The notes under the pieces: generated by a model
The model's input: only the letters and a program-made list of their open reading frames with translations
What the model was told of the DNA's origin: nothing
The model's database searches: none
Shown: one piece after another, positions 23,461-35,030 of the stretch
How positions within the stretch are numbered: position 1 is the stretch's first letter
How the letters are laid out: every line of letters begins with the position of its first letter
Translations under genes and position numbers: made by a program
NCBI RefSeq assembly: GCF_036323735.1
Contig: NW_026947367.1
Coordinates: 1,992,501-2,056,500, forward strand
DNA: 64,000 nucleotides
From: Rattus norvegicus
Taxonomy: Eukaryota; Chordata; Mammalia; Rodentia; Muridae
Direction of reading: 5' to 3'

Positions 23461-24545
23461 CCTCTGCTTCTCCAGCCCTTCCCTCAGCTCTCCAGTGGAA
23501 CTCACTGAGCTCCATCCAATGTTTGGCCGTGCATCTGTGCAGCTGTTTCAGTCGGCTGCTCCATTGTGCCTTCCAGAGGAAAATAATGCTACCCTCCTGT
23601 CTGCAAACACAAGAAAAGACCATTAATAATGTCAGGGTTTGCCGTCTGCCCATAGGATAAGTCTCACATCCGGCCACTTATCCTTTGACAATTCCCTCAT
23701 TTCCTCTTCCATCTCTGTCCCTGTGTTTCTTATAGAGGGGGCAATTTCTGGGTCAAAATTTTGGGGGTGGTTTGTGTCCTTAACCTTCCACCATAGGTCC
23801 TCCGTGGCTACGGAAAGTGACCATTTCAGTATCTGTATCCCCATTGCTACGAGTCTCAGCTAAAGTCACCCTCATCGATGCCAGGGTAGCCTCACCCATC
23901 CCAGATTGCAGGCAAATCATAGAGATAGCTCCAACCCTGGACAGTCACTGATTTCAGTTTCTCCTCTTCGCTCTCTGTCCCTTGTGCACGCCTCTCCCAA
24001 GAAATGATTCTCAAACCCCATATCCCTTCCAATCCCTCAGCCACCCAATCCTTTCCTTCCATCTGCCTCCTCTCATTATTTTATTCCTCCTTCTGAGTGA
24101 AATCAAAGCATTTTTCTTGGATCTTTCTTCATGTTTAGCCTCTTTGGTTCTGTAGATCGCAGCGTGTGAATTCTGTACTTTATGGCTAATACCCTCTTTT
24201 AATCACTTAAATTTAATCATGTACATGTTACTTTGGGTCTCAGTTACCTCATTCAGAACAATACTTTCCCATTCCATCTACTTGACCGCATCTTCACAAT
24301 GTCCTTATTTTTCATAGCTGTGTAGTATTCCATAGTGTAAATGAACCACATATTCTGTAGCCATTCTTTCATTGAGGGGCATCTCGGTTATTTCTATTTT
24401 CTACTCATTATGAAGAATGAAGCTAGGAACATGATGGAGCACGTGTCTTTGTGGTATGGCAGATGTCTTTTCAGACATAAGGCCAGGAGTAGTACAGCTA
24501 GGTCTATAGGAAGAATATTCCTCGTTCTTTCAGAATCCACTGAAT
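23461..24545 (-). mobile_element. L1 fragment: ORF2 C-terminus and 3'UTR
   Basis: Reverse complement of about 24545-24050 matches the last part of ORF2 (compare 44770-44960, including the 'TGGAATACTACAC' region). About 23950-23461 matches the 3'UTR type also seen at 60160-60480 ('CCAAACATTGGATGGAGCT' against 'CCAAACAGTGGATGGAGCTT'). It is an old, broken copy. Confidence 0.8.
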
Positions 24546-25135
24546 AGATATGCAATGTCATTATTCAGTTTTGATCTTCCCCGGCAAACGGTATTTGTAT
24601 CCTTATATTTATCAGCTTCCTCAAAGGAGGATGCCTCTAACTAGACCTCTATCATGTATTAAGGAGATCGCATATGAACCTTCTGTCTATTTTAATTGTT
24701 CAGTAAATGCTAGAGCCTATGACAGGGAGCCAGATAGGAAATTTGATAATGGAGGGTGGAGGATGGGGTTAGGTAGAGAGTCAGAATAGGGTAAGAGAGG
24801 TATAGTATTATTACTATATAATAATTTAATATACTAACATAATATATAAATATTAATTATATTGAATCATGATATTAATATTTAATAATTTAATATATTA
24901 ATGTACTATATCTTTATTTATTATTTATTATAATAATATAATTCAATATATTAATATACTAGAGTAATATTTATTATATATTAGCATAACTTTGATATAT
25001 AACAATTTAAAATGTTAATATAGTATATTAATATTACTTATATTATTATAATGTTAGTATATAATAATTTAATATATTAATTTATTATATAATATTATAT
25101 ATATGTATATACACACACACACATAAATATACTGC
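24546..25135. repeat. Unassigned DNA and AT-rich low-complexity tract
   Basis: 24546-24790 is unassigned, with a purine-rich end. About 24800-25110 is almost pure A/T with many TAATATATTAA-type words and short inverted repeats. It ends in TATATATGTATATACACACAC. There is no coding potential. Confidence 0.75.
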
Positions 25136-25139
25136 ATGC

Positions 25140-27185
25140 TATGCAACATCCACAAAGTTAACTCCAAGTGAGCTCGCATGTTAATGGGAAATCCTGAGGG
25201 TAGAATATTTTTTTTTCAGTTTTGTTTGCTTATATGGTGGATCACTTTGATGGGTTTACCTAGATTGATCCACTCCCGCAACCTCAAGAGGAAGCCTACA
25301 TGATGGCACTGAATGGCGGTTTTGATATGCCCTTGGATATTATTTTGGAACATTTTACCTAGTAATTTTTCCACCAATGTTCGTAAGGGAAATTCGTCTG
25401 AAATTCTTCCTTGTTGAGTCGTTTGTGATTTAGGTGTCAGGGTGACAGTGGTGACATGGAATCAGTTTGGCTATTTTCCTCCTGTTTCTGTTTTTTGGAG
25501 TAGGTTGAGAATTCTTTGAAAATCTGGTAGGAGTCTGTACTCAAACAATCTGGCCCTGGGGCTGTTTCAGTGGGGAAACTTAATTACTGTTTGTGTCTCT
25601 TTAGTTGTTATAGAGCTATTTACATAGTTTATCCTACCTGAATTTACCTGTGATCAGTGTAATCAGTCTACACAATCATTCACTTTGTTCAGAGCTTCTA
25701 ATTTTTGAGACAGCAGGTATTTGAAGTGAGACCTAAAGATTCTGTGACTTTCATCAGTGTCCATTGATACGGCTCCCTGGTTCAATTCTGCTTTTGTTAT
25801 TTGGATGATTTCTCTCAACCTATTAGATTATCTGTCTGTGTGTTTGTCTGTCAGGTTGATGTTCCAAGGAACCAACTCTTGGTTTTTTTTTTTTTTTTTT
25901 TTTTTGATCTTTGTATTCTCTTTGTTTCTGATGGATCACTTTCACCCCGAGTCTGATCATTTCTTGCTGTCTCCTCCTTTAATATGTATTTGCTTCTTTT
26001 TATTTTAGAGATTTAGGGTGTGCTGTGAAGTTGCTAGTGTGTGGTCTCTCCGGTTTCTTTATGAAAGTGCCCAGTGCTGAATATGCAAGTTCCTCTTAGC
26101 ACTACTTTCCTTATGTCCCTTAAGTTTGAAGAAGCTGTGCCTTCATTTTCATTAAATTCTAGGAACCCTTTTTGTTTTTCATATCTTCTCGGAACTGGTT
26201 GTTTTTCAGTTGCGAGCTATTTAATTTCAATGAGTTCATACACTTTTTCTTATTGTTGAAGTCCAGTTTTAATCCGTGGTGATCTGAAAGATCCAATGGT
26301 TAGCACAGTCTTTCTGTATCTGTTCTGGCTTGTTTAGAGTGGGAGAACATGGTCAGTTTATGATAAGGTTCCATGAGGTACTGAAAAGAAAGAGTGTACT
26401 TTTGTGTTCGAGTAAACTATTCTGTAGATATCATTGAGGTCAATCTAATTGAACCCCGTATTAGTTACATCATTTATATTTTTTTTAGTTTCTGTCTCAA
26501 TGGCCTGTCCTTGGTGAGAGTGGGACATTGATGTTCCCCACTACTAATATTTGAGGTTCGATGTGATATTTAAGCTTCAGGAATATTTCTCTCACCAATG
26601 TTGCTGCTTTTGTCTTTGACACATAGACATCCAGAACTGAGATGACATTTTGGTGGATTTTTCTTCTGAAGCATATGAATTGTCCTTCCCCATCTGTTTT
26701 GATTACTTTTGGTTGAAAGTCTGATTTGCCGGATGTTAGAATGGCTACACCATCTTGTTTCTTGTGTCCATTTGCTTGGAAAACTTTGCCGATCCCTTAG
26801 TCTGAGGTTGTGTCTATCTCGGCTGCTAGATTGTGTTTCTTGAGTGCAAAAGAAGGATGGATCCTGTTTTTAAATCCACTGTATTAGCCTGTGTCCTTTT
26901 ACTGCTGAGTAGAGGCCATTAATGCTTAAAGGTATTAATGAGAAGTGATATTTAGTTCATGCTATTTTGATGTTACAGGAGCAGGGCTTTTTCTTTGCTT
27001 GCATGTTTTTTGGTTTTTGTTTTTTCGATTGGGATGTTTGAGTGTTTTTGTGAGTATTAGATCTGTTCTGTAGGGTGCATGATTTTTTTGTTTGCATGTT
27101 TTTGTTTTTGTTTTTTTGGAGAGCTGTAAGAGTATGCGTGAGAATATGAGATCCCTTCTGTTGGTTATGCTATGTAATTATTAAT
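25140..27185 (-). mobile_element. Minus-strand L1 ORF2 5' half, degraded
   Basis: Reverse complement matches ORF2 from the endonuclease domain (right end) to the reverse transcriptase N-terminal region (left end, near 25250-25650). Many stops are present. A T23 run lies at 25881-25903. No 5'UTR, 3'UTR or target duplication is seen, so both ends are rearranged. Confidence 0.78.
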
Positions 27186-27535
27186 ATCTAGTGGGAGGCA
27201 GGGACGGTTCAATTTCTTAAAATCCATCAATATAATCTACTATATAATGAGACTGAAAGAAAAAAAATCACATAATGATCTCATTAGGTGGTGAAAAAAC
27301 TTGCAAAAATATTCCAACCCCCCTTCATGTTAAAAGCATCAGAGAGATCAGTGATACCAGTCCTATGCAGAAACATAATAGAAGCAATGGACAGCAAGCC
27401 AGCACGCAACATCAACATAAATGGAAAGAAACATAAAGAAATTCCATTAAAGTTAAGGACAATGTAAGGATGCCCACACTTCCTACTCAGTATAGTATTT
27501 GAAATTCTATCCAGGTTAAAAGCATGGTTCAAATT
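27186..27535 (+). mobile_element. Plus-strand L1 reverse transcriptase fragment
   Basis: Matches the RT core of ORF2 around 42940-43230. Shared words include ATCAATATAATCTACTATAT, the 'GGATGCCCACACTTCCTACT' block (the RQGCPLSPYLF region) and TATTTGAA. It is broken by stops and lies head-to-head with the preceding minus-strand piece. Confidence 0.8.
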
Positions 27536-28395
27536 TGGTTCTGAAATGGAGTATGGCCAAGGCCTGTGAAGGAGGAATGGCGCACAGCTTTAGAACTCCT
27601 GTAGTATGGCCCACTCTTCTGCCCAGTCCCGTTGGACCTTGGAGAGTCAGGAACCCAACGAGGACTTCATGCAGAGTGTCACTCGGTTTTTGCACTAATA
27701 TCTCTCTTAATCTAAGAAGTGCATGAAAATCCTCATGGAGCTTCACACCACTCAGAGGGCAGCGCCATTGGTATTTGCAATAACAGTGGTCAAGATCTTT
27801 TAGGATTTGCCTCTGGGGCAGATCAGTGCTTCCATCATTTCCCGAGGAAATGTAGAATGGTCAGCGACGACCGCCAACCTTAAAACACATTTGGAAAAGT
27901 AAATTGCTTGTGAAGCTGACTAAGACGTTGTCCCTACTGACTCTGAGGTAATAAAAAAATTATGTAACAGTTTGAGGTTTGGAAAGGCTGGGACCTTTTA
28001 AGGTCAGGGATCAAGAACAATGGCGGCACAGGCTAATGGTGTGACTGTCACAAAGGCTGAACTGTTGATGACTGATTTCTGTCCCAGGTTTAGCCTCAGT
28101 TCCTGATAGGTTTTAATAAGGATTGCCAATCACAGATGTGCATTCTGATCATTTAAAGCAGATATGACATTTTTATACAGATATTTAGATTTCTGTTTTT
28201 TTAAAGATTCTTGAGTACTGTTAAAGATAAATAATACAATATTTAAACATTTCTCTGTAAATTGAAATTGATTACTTATGATGTTACGTTGGCCTTGGGA
28301 GGAATTTGATTTCTTTAGGTGTACTATGTAATATTTGTTCTAATACAGTATTGGGTATCATTTTTTCAGCACTATGCAAGAAAATAAAACTAGAA
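27536..28395. other. Unassigned ~0.86-kb segment, possible old retrocopy
   Basis: Higher GC (27540-28080) than its surroundings and no similarity to the L1, array or ERV sequence here. Short open frames occur on both strands (plus 27535-27726, 63 codons; minus 27746-27516, 76 codons). It could be a fragment of a processed pseudogene, because it is flanked by L1 pieces and passes into an AT-rich 3' part (28090-28395). I cannot name a parent gene. Confidence 0.35.
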
Positions 28396-29887
28396 CATGA
28401 TCACATTTGTGTAATATAATATTCAATAAATTAATGGTCTATATGGAAAATACTGCCTGTCGGGAAAAAGAGAAAACCTAGAAAATTGAACTGTATGTCA
28501 CAGGAATGAACCTCGGAATAAAAATATTATCTAGAAAAATCTCCTATACTTTATTTTCCTAAATCATTTCTACCCATGCCAAGCCCCTGAACAACTTTCT
28601 CCATTCAGAGTAAGTAACCACTATTGAAGACAAGAGAAGTCTCTAGATTTAGAGAGATATAGTATGTAAAGGTTTCCACTGTGTCACAAAAGACTCACCT
28701 GGAAAAGGCACTCTCAAAATTGGTCAATGAAAGCAAAGCTGTTCAGCAGGTAGGATATGGAGGTTCTCAGTGACACCATCATTAGTCCCTCCCTGAAAAA
28801 TCTCTTGTAACCTTGAGAGCTCTAGCTCCTTCTGTGAGGTCATAAGTGTTGTTGTGACAGCACTTGCTTCTTAGATATTCCTTCAGTACCTCTAGGGCTT
28901 ACTAATTGGCCTTTAATTCAGAGTGAACAGCCATTTTTGAGGGAGAAAAGGAGGATGAAGAGATCAGAGGTGGAAAGAAGGAAGATGCCCTTCTGTCTTG
29001 GTGTTAAAAAAGGAAGAAATACGTGGTCCATTGGAGAGCTAAATTAGTCCTGGGTAGGTTTTTAGTGGGTTCCCTGAAGAGACAGCCTTGATCTGAGTCT
29101 TCCACATATGGGAATCAGGAGATGGGAGCCTCTCAGAAGCATCTGGACTTCCCTGTTCTTATGGTTCCTGGAAGTCAGAGTGTTTATATCATTCATTTCT
29201 TTATTCCACAAGCCAATATTGGGAAGGGCACAGTTGTTTCCTGAGAGCTCATGACTTTTATTCTTTTTGTCATGAAGATAAAGTTCCTGAGGAAGAAGGG
29301 ATGAACAAGTATTGTATTTTCAGCTCAGAGTAAACTCCTTCAGGCTTTGGATCCCTATAGTGCTGTTTGTGTCTGACACTGATATCTGGGATAGAGAAGT
29401 GCTTCTAGTTGAGATTTCATCATCTCAGTCTTTCAGTAGTATGACTCTACCATTTCCTTACAGTGACCCTTTACATTTCTGAGTCAATAGGTGAGATAAG
29501 CTAGCAGTTTCTTTTATTTTATTTCTTCCATTTTTTTCATTTTTAGCAAATTTTATTGCTTATTTAATTGGATATTTCTATATTAACATTTCAAATGTTA
29601 TTTTCTTTCACAGTTTCCTGTCAATAAGACCCCTAACTGGTCCCACTACCCTTCTTCTATAACCTCCCTTACTGCACCTTGACATTCTTTGAACTGGGAG
29701 TCAAACCTGGGAAGGACAAAGTTCTTCTCCTTCCATTGGTGCACAATAGGGCCATCCTCTGTAACATATGATATTGGAGCCATAGTTCTGTCCATGCACA
29801 GAATATTGGATTAGTACCAGAAATCTCTGTTTCTTTGGAATTGCTTTTAGTATGGAGTTGAAAGCTCCTTCAATTTCTTTGGAGCGA
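28396..29887 (+). repeat. Composite array unit 8, headless and interrupted
   Basis: Starts with AATATTCAATAAATTAATGG, corresponding to a position about 690 bp into a full unit. It is collinear to its minus-strand L1 3'UTR fragment (from about 29510), which is broken at 29887 by the provirus. The CRE position reads TGAGGTCA and the TATA position GGTGTTAAAA. Confidence 0.85.
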
Positions 29888-30291
29888 TGTCCTTGCCGTC
29901 CTCCAATGTTTATGTTATTATTATGGTTAGAATTATGTATGACTATTTTCATGGAAAATCCCCACCCAGCTGCAGAATACTAATACACATCTGGTGGTCA
30001 AGAAAAATAATAATATTTCAAAGTTGTCCTGCTGACTAATAATATGACATACCTGTGACATTTCTGATATTATGTCAACATCAGCTGACTCCCTGACCAC
30101 ACCAATACTGTATCTTTGGCCTGAGTAAATGTTTCTTACTTCTTGCCTCCCTCTGTTACCCCTGTTATGGTATAAATTCATCCTTGGAGGAAAATAAAAT
30201 TTTTGCCTTGATCAGACTCCTATCTTAACGTCCTTCTTTGCGACCCTTGTCCCCAATTCTATTCCTGGCACCCTCAGACCTCTCACTTACA
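29888..30291 (+). mobile_element. 5' LTR of an ERV2-like provirus
   Basis: About 404 bp, starting TGTCCTTGCC and ending CACTTACA (TG...CA ends). It contains TATAAA at 30171-30176 and AATAAA at 30193-30198, so R begins close after the TATA box. It is clearly homologous to the second LTR at 31181-31607, but the two have diverged, which points to an old insertion. Confidence 0.85.
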
Positions 30292-31180
30292 AATGGCTAC
30301 CAATGTGCAGCTCTTTGAAGATGTTCTTGAGGAGAACGTCTATCACTGTGAATAGGCTGGTCTGTCTTTTTGTTTGTGGAAGCCTTCGTTCCCCCTTGGA
30401 GCTTTTGCTCCCACCCCCGTCCCATCCCAGAGCTTTTGCTGAGTGATGGAACAAGCATTCTACAGTCATCTTTTGTGACATGTCTCAGGGAGTCACTCAG
30501 GACACAAATAGGGTTAAAATTAAAAAAAAAAAATCTTAGATTTTGTAAAAATATTTGTCCATTGTTCCCCCATGAGGGAACAACTGATTCAAAAGATAGT
30601 ACAGAGTTAGTGATTGTTTAATGGATGGGCTAACCCTTTTACTGAAGTCTACCCCCTGTAATGAATAAAAGTTGTGTGGTTTATGGGTACAAGGTTGGCT
30701 CTCCTTGTATGGATGAGCAACCTCACATATGTGGATTTAAAACCTTATACCCTCATGCTACTTCAGTGGTCACTTTGTCAATCTGTGCTCCGTGATTGTG
30801 CTCCAGAAGTGGTCCACTATGGGGTCTTACAACATTTTGGTCCATCACAGGGAACTCTGTTCCCTCCAGACCACAATTGGCGAAGAGATCAGAGGTAAGC
30901 TCAAGCAAATCTGTGTTTTGTGTTCTGTGTTACCTTCTGTTTTGTCTCTGTGTCATGTCTGGTTTTTGTTTCATGTTGACTTGTGTTGTCTGCCTCTGAT
31001 GGCTGAAGTGTTTGAGTCACCACTGGAGAGGATTGAGAGTCCACTTGGTAGTCGCTATTGGTCCTGTTAGGGGCTTACGGCTGTGACAGGACGACTTGCT
31101 AGTTTTCACAGGCCATAGGCCCTAGAGGGTGCTCTAGGAGGAGAAAGGAATCTAGAGGACCCTCTAGAAATCCATTGCAA
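30292..31180 (+). mobile_element. Short non-coding internal region of the ERV2-like provirus
   Basis: Two bases after the LTR, 30294-30313 matches a lysine-tRNA primer binding site at about 15 of 20 positions (TGGC..CCAA.GTG..GCTC). Only about 890 bp separate the LTRs, with no gag, pro, pol or env frame, so the element is non-autonomous or internally deleted. Inside are AATGAATAAAAG (about 30660) and a GGGGTCTTACA segment followed by a leader-like region with the splice-donor-like AGAGGTAAGC (30892-30901). This resembles a gammaretroviral/VL30-type R-U5-leader and could be a second, nested or recombined retroviral segment. A purine-rich AGGAGGAGAAAGGAA (about 31135-31150) may be the polypurine tract. 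Confidence 0.6.
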
Positions 31181-31607
31181 TGCCCTTGAAGCCCTCCATT
31201 GTGTAGATGTTATTATTATTGTTAGAATTAACAATAGGTTCATGTTAACCTAGTTAACAATTAACTAGGTTCATGAAAAATCCCCAGCCAGCTGAAGAAG
31301 AGTAATACAAATCTGGTGGTCAAGAAAAATAATAATATGATAATGTTGTCCTGCTGATTAATAATACGACAAACCTGTGAACTTTCTGACGTCCTTTCAA
31401 CATCAGTTCCATAACCAAATGAATCCTGTGTTCTTGCCCTGCGTAAATGTTTCCTACTTCCCCCTCCCTCTGTAACCCCTGTGATGTTATAAATTCAGCC
31501 TTGGAGAAAAATAAAATAGATGCCTTTTTCAGGCTCTTGTCTTGGCATCCTTCTTGCGTCCTTTGTCCCACATTCTCTTCCAGGTACCTTCAGAACCCTC
31601 ACTTACA
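31181..31607 (+). mobile_element. 3' LTR of the ERV2-like provirus
   Basis: Starts TGCCCTTGAAG, ends CACTTACA, about 427 bp. TATAAA lies at 31488-31493 and AATAAA at 31510-31515. It is slightly longer than the 5' LTR because of an extra AACTAGGTTCATG-type duplication near 31235-31275. The flanking 6-mers (GAGCGA left, CAGCAT right) do not match, so no target duplication is visible. Confidence 0.85.
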
Positions 31608-31774
31608 CAGCATTTGTAATCCTTTCTCAAAATCTCAACAGATCAGTTGTCAGTAAACTAGTTTGCCACTAGCATTAACTTCTGTATTTGATAAGTTTAG
31701 CTGTGTCTCCCAGGAAAGATCTATATCTGGTACCTGGAAGCATGTACTTCATTCATCAATCATATCTAGTTTTG

Positions 31775-31826
<52 letters not shown>
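31608..31826 (-). repeat. Remainder of the unit 8 L1 3'UTR fragment, plus (TA)n linker
   Basis: TTGTAATCCTTTCTCAAAATC resumes the fragment interrupted at 29887 and continues to ATATCTAGTTTTGGTG at about 31766. A ~60-bp TA tract follows (31767-31826). Confidence 0.87.
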
Positions 31827-31829
<3 letters not shown>

Positions 31830-32941
31830 TCTCCTACAGCAATGAGGTTAAGTAGAATTTTAGCATGGATTCTGAGCAAGTAGTTCAAGAATGTAGAATC
31901 CACAAATGACAATGCCAAATAAACTCCATCCTGTTCTTATGAACATATTGAAGTTGAGGTTTAACTGTACCTCAAGTCATTCCTCTCCCTGCCCATCCAA
32001 ATGAATCTTATGTTTTGTCTGAAGAAAGAACCATGATAAAATATCCAAAAACCTCAAGTCTGGCCCTGGGAAAACCAAAGGTAGATTTATAGAACTTATA
32101 TCTATTGGGACTACAGATCTGCTTTCTAAAGTCCATGTTGTCCTTTGCTTTACAGATGTCTCATAATTTTTGAATTAAATATGCATTTAGAGTTCATTAT
32201 TTGAAGTAGGCACACAATATTTTCACTGTTCTGTTCACTCTATAGCTCTACCCCCTTTGTTGCCAATATCTGGGATTAAGAGGTGCTTCTAATTGAGACT
32301 TCACCATCTCACTATTTCCAATATTATTTCTCTGACTACCATTCCCTGACATTGACACATTAGATTTCTCAGTCAACAGCTGTGTTTAGCTGGCAGTTTT
32401 CTTTTCATTTATTTCTTATATTTTTTTTATTTTTTTACAAATTTTATTTGTTTTTTTAATGTATATTTCAATATTCACCTTTATAATATTATTTCCTTTA
32501 AGAGTTTCCTCCCATAAGATCACTAACTGGTCCCTCTCCACTTCTTCTATAACTCCCTTACTGTCCCTTCTAATTCTCTTTAACTGTGAATCAAACCAAG
32601 GGAGTATCAAGTGGTTCTTCTTCCATTGGTGCCCAACAAGGCCGTTTTCTGCTACATATGCAGTTGGAGACATAGGTCTGTTCACGTTTAGTCTTTCAAT
32701 ATTAGTCTCATACCAGAAAACTTTGATTCATTAGCAATGTTGTTCTTATGGTGTTGAAAGTCCCCTCAGCTCTTGTTAGCCTTTCTCAAAATCTACCAAC
32801 AAGAGGTCCATTTTCAGTTCACCGATTTACCAATAGCATACACTTTTGCATTTGACATGCTCTAGCTGTGTCTCTCACAACATAGCTATATCAGTTTTCT
32901 GGCAGAATGCACTTCTTAGCTTCATCAATTATAATTGGTGA
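31827..32941 (+). repeat. Composite array unit 9 with ~1-kb internal deletion
   Basis: Head motif GTGTCTCCTACAGCAATGAG. Collinear to TTTGTTGCCAA at 32265, then it jumps to TATCTGGGATTAAGAGGTGC, which in unit 11 lies about 1.01 kb further on. The CRE/TATA region is lost. The minus-strand L1 3'UTR fragment covers about 32405-32941. Confidence 0.85.
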
Positions 32942-32942
32942 C

Positions 32943-33018
<76 letters not shown>
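32942..33018. repeat. (TA)n(CA)n linker
   Basis: About 63 bp of TA followed by a short CA tract, between units 9 and 10. Confidence 0.96.
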
Positions 33019-33019
<1 letters not shown>

Positions 33020-34963
33020 TTTGGTGCCTACAGCTTTTTGCTGGATGGAATGTTAACATGGATTCTGTGCAACTAGGTCAAGAATGTAGAGTTTACAATG
33101 ACAATGTTAAATAGACTCTCTCCTGTACTTGAAGTTCAGGTTTCACTGTTCCTCAAGCTTTCTTAACCCTGCCAATCCTCCTGTTTCTTATATTTGGCTT
33201 TAAGAAAGAATCATGGTAAAATATCTAAAACCTTCAAGTCTGGCCATGGGAACACCGGAAGGTAGATAGTGTGGTAAAGATATCAAATGTGACTAGAGGT
33301 CGGAATTTATAGTCAATATGGTCCTTTGTTTTATTGATGTCTGGTAATTTTTGGATAAAATAAGGATTTGTGTGTTGATCATTAGAATTATGTACGAATA
33401 TTTCCACTGCTATATTGACTCAATGGCCAGGCCAAGTTTGTTGCCGAATTCATTGCAAAAAAAAAAAAAAAAGGGAATTGGAAAAATGAAATTTTGAGTA
33501 CACATGCAGGAATATATATAATGTCCCCTGTCAATGAATGTACCATCAGATAATGCAAAACAATGTTCACTCAATTAAAGGTCTGTAGGGAAAATACTGG
33601 CACATGGAAAACTGAGGAAACCTAGGGAATAGAACTGAATGTCACAGGATTGGACCGGGGAATAAAATATTCACCAGAAGAATCTCCTTCACTCCTTGTT
33701 CCTATTACTTTTCTAACCTTGCCAAGCCCCTGACGAACTTCTCCATTCAGAGCATGTAACCACTAATGAAGCAGAGAGAAGTCCCTAGCTTAGAGAGATG
33801 TAGAATGTAAAGGTTTCCACTATGTCACAGGAAACACTCCAGGAAAGGGCATCTCCAAATCTGGTCAATGTAAGGAAATCTGTTCAGCAGGTAGGCCATG
33901 GCAGTTCTCAGTAACATCATCATTAGGCCCTCCCTGAAAAATCTCTTGTAACCTGGAGAGCCCTAGCTTCTTCTGTGATGTCACAAGTGCTATTGTGACT
34001 GCAACTGCCTCTCAGATATTCCTTCAATACCTCTACGGTTTACTAATTGGCCTCAAATTCAGAGTAAACAGCCATTTGAGAAGGAGAACAAAGAGAATGA
34101 AGAGATAAGAGATGGGCAAAGAAGCTGGCCTTCTGTCTTGTATAAAGAAAGGAAGGAAGATGTGGTTTATGGGATAGCTCAGTGAGACATGGGTAGGCAT
34201 TGAGTGGGATAACTGAAGAGAAAGCCTTTATCTGACCCTTCCACATATGGGAATATGGAGCAGGGAGCCTCTCAGAAGCATCTGGACTTCCCTTGTTGTT
34301 ATTTTTCTTGAAAGTCAGATAGTTTATATCATTAATTTCCATATCCCAAAAGCCAAGTGTTGGAAAGGGCAAAGTTGTTTTTCTGAGAGCTCATGGCCTT
34401 TGTCCTTTTGGGCCAGGAGGAAAAGTTCCTTAGGAAGAAGGGAAAGACAAGAATTGTGTCCTGAGCTCAGAGTAAACTCTTTCATGCTTTGGATTCCTAT
34501 AGTGCAGTTTGTGTCTGTCACTGATATCTGGAAGAGACAAGTGCTTCTACCTGAGATTTCATCATCTCAGTCTTTCCACTAGTATTACTCTACCATTCCC
34601 TGTCAACGACACTTTAGATTTCTGAATGAATAGTTCTAATTAGCTGGCAGATTCTCTTCTTTTATTTCTTTCATTTTTTATCATTTTTTAACAAATTATA
34701 TTGCTCTTTTAATTGGATATTTATATATTTACATTTAAAATATTATTTCTTTTCCCTATTTCTTGCCCATAAGATCCCTAATCGGTCCCACTCTCCTTCT
34801 TCTATAGGCTCACTTACTGCGCCTTCACATTCCCGTTAACTGGGATCAAAACTAGGGAGGACCAAGGGCCTCTCTTTTTATTGGGACCCAAACAGGTCAT
34901 CCTCTGCTACAGATGCAATTGAGTCCGAGGTCTACCCATGTATAGTCTTTGAATATTGGTTTA

Positions 34964-34965
<2 letters not shown>
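33019..34965 (+). repeat. Composite array unit 10
   Basis: Head motif TTGGTGCCTACAGC. Collinear with complete copies, with an A17 run at about 33457-33473. TGATGTCA lies at 33976-33983 and TATAAA at 34141-34146. The minus-strand L1 3'UTR fragment (about 34655-34965) is cut short at TTGGTTTAGTA, immediately followed by TA repeats, so its distal ~230 bp are missing. Confidence 0.85.
33976..34146 (+). promoter_or_regulatory. Candidate CRE plus TATA module (unit 10)
   Basis: TGTGATGTCACA palindrome with TGATGTCA at 33976-33983 and TATAAA at 34141-34146, 165 bp apart. Same position as in units 3 and 4. Motif evidence only. Confidence 0.3.

Positions 34966-35027
<62 letters not shown>
34966..35027. 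repeat. (TA)n linker
   Basis: About 60 bp of pure TA between units 10 and 11. Confidence 0.97.

Positions 35028-35030
<3 letters not shown>

Noticed and set aside
34247..34582. Open frame of 111 codons in array unit 10 (and similar 60-100 codon frames in other units)
   Set aside because: The frames are not shared between units at the same position, and stops and indels differ, so the unit body does not look protein-coding.
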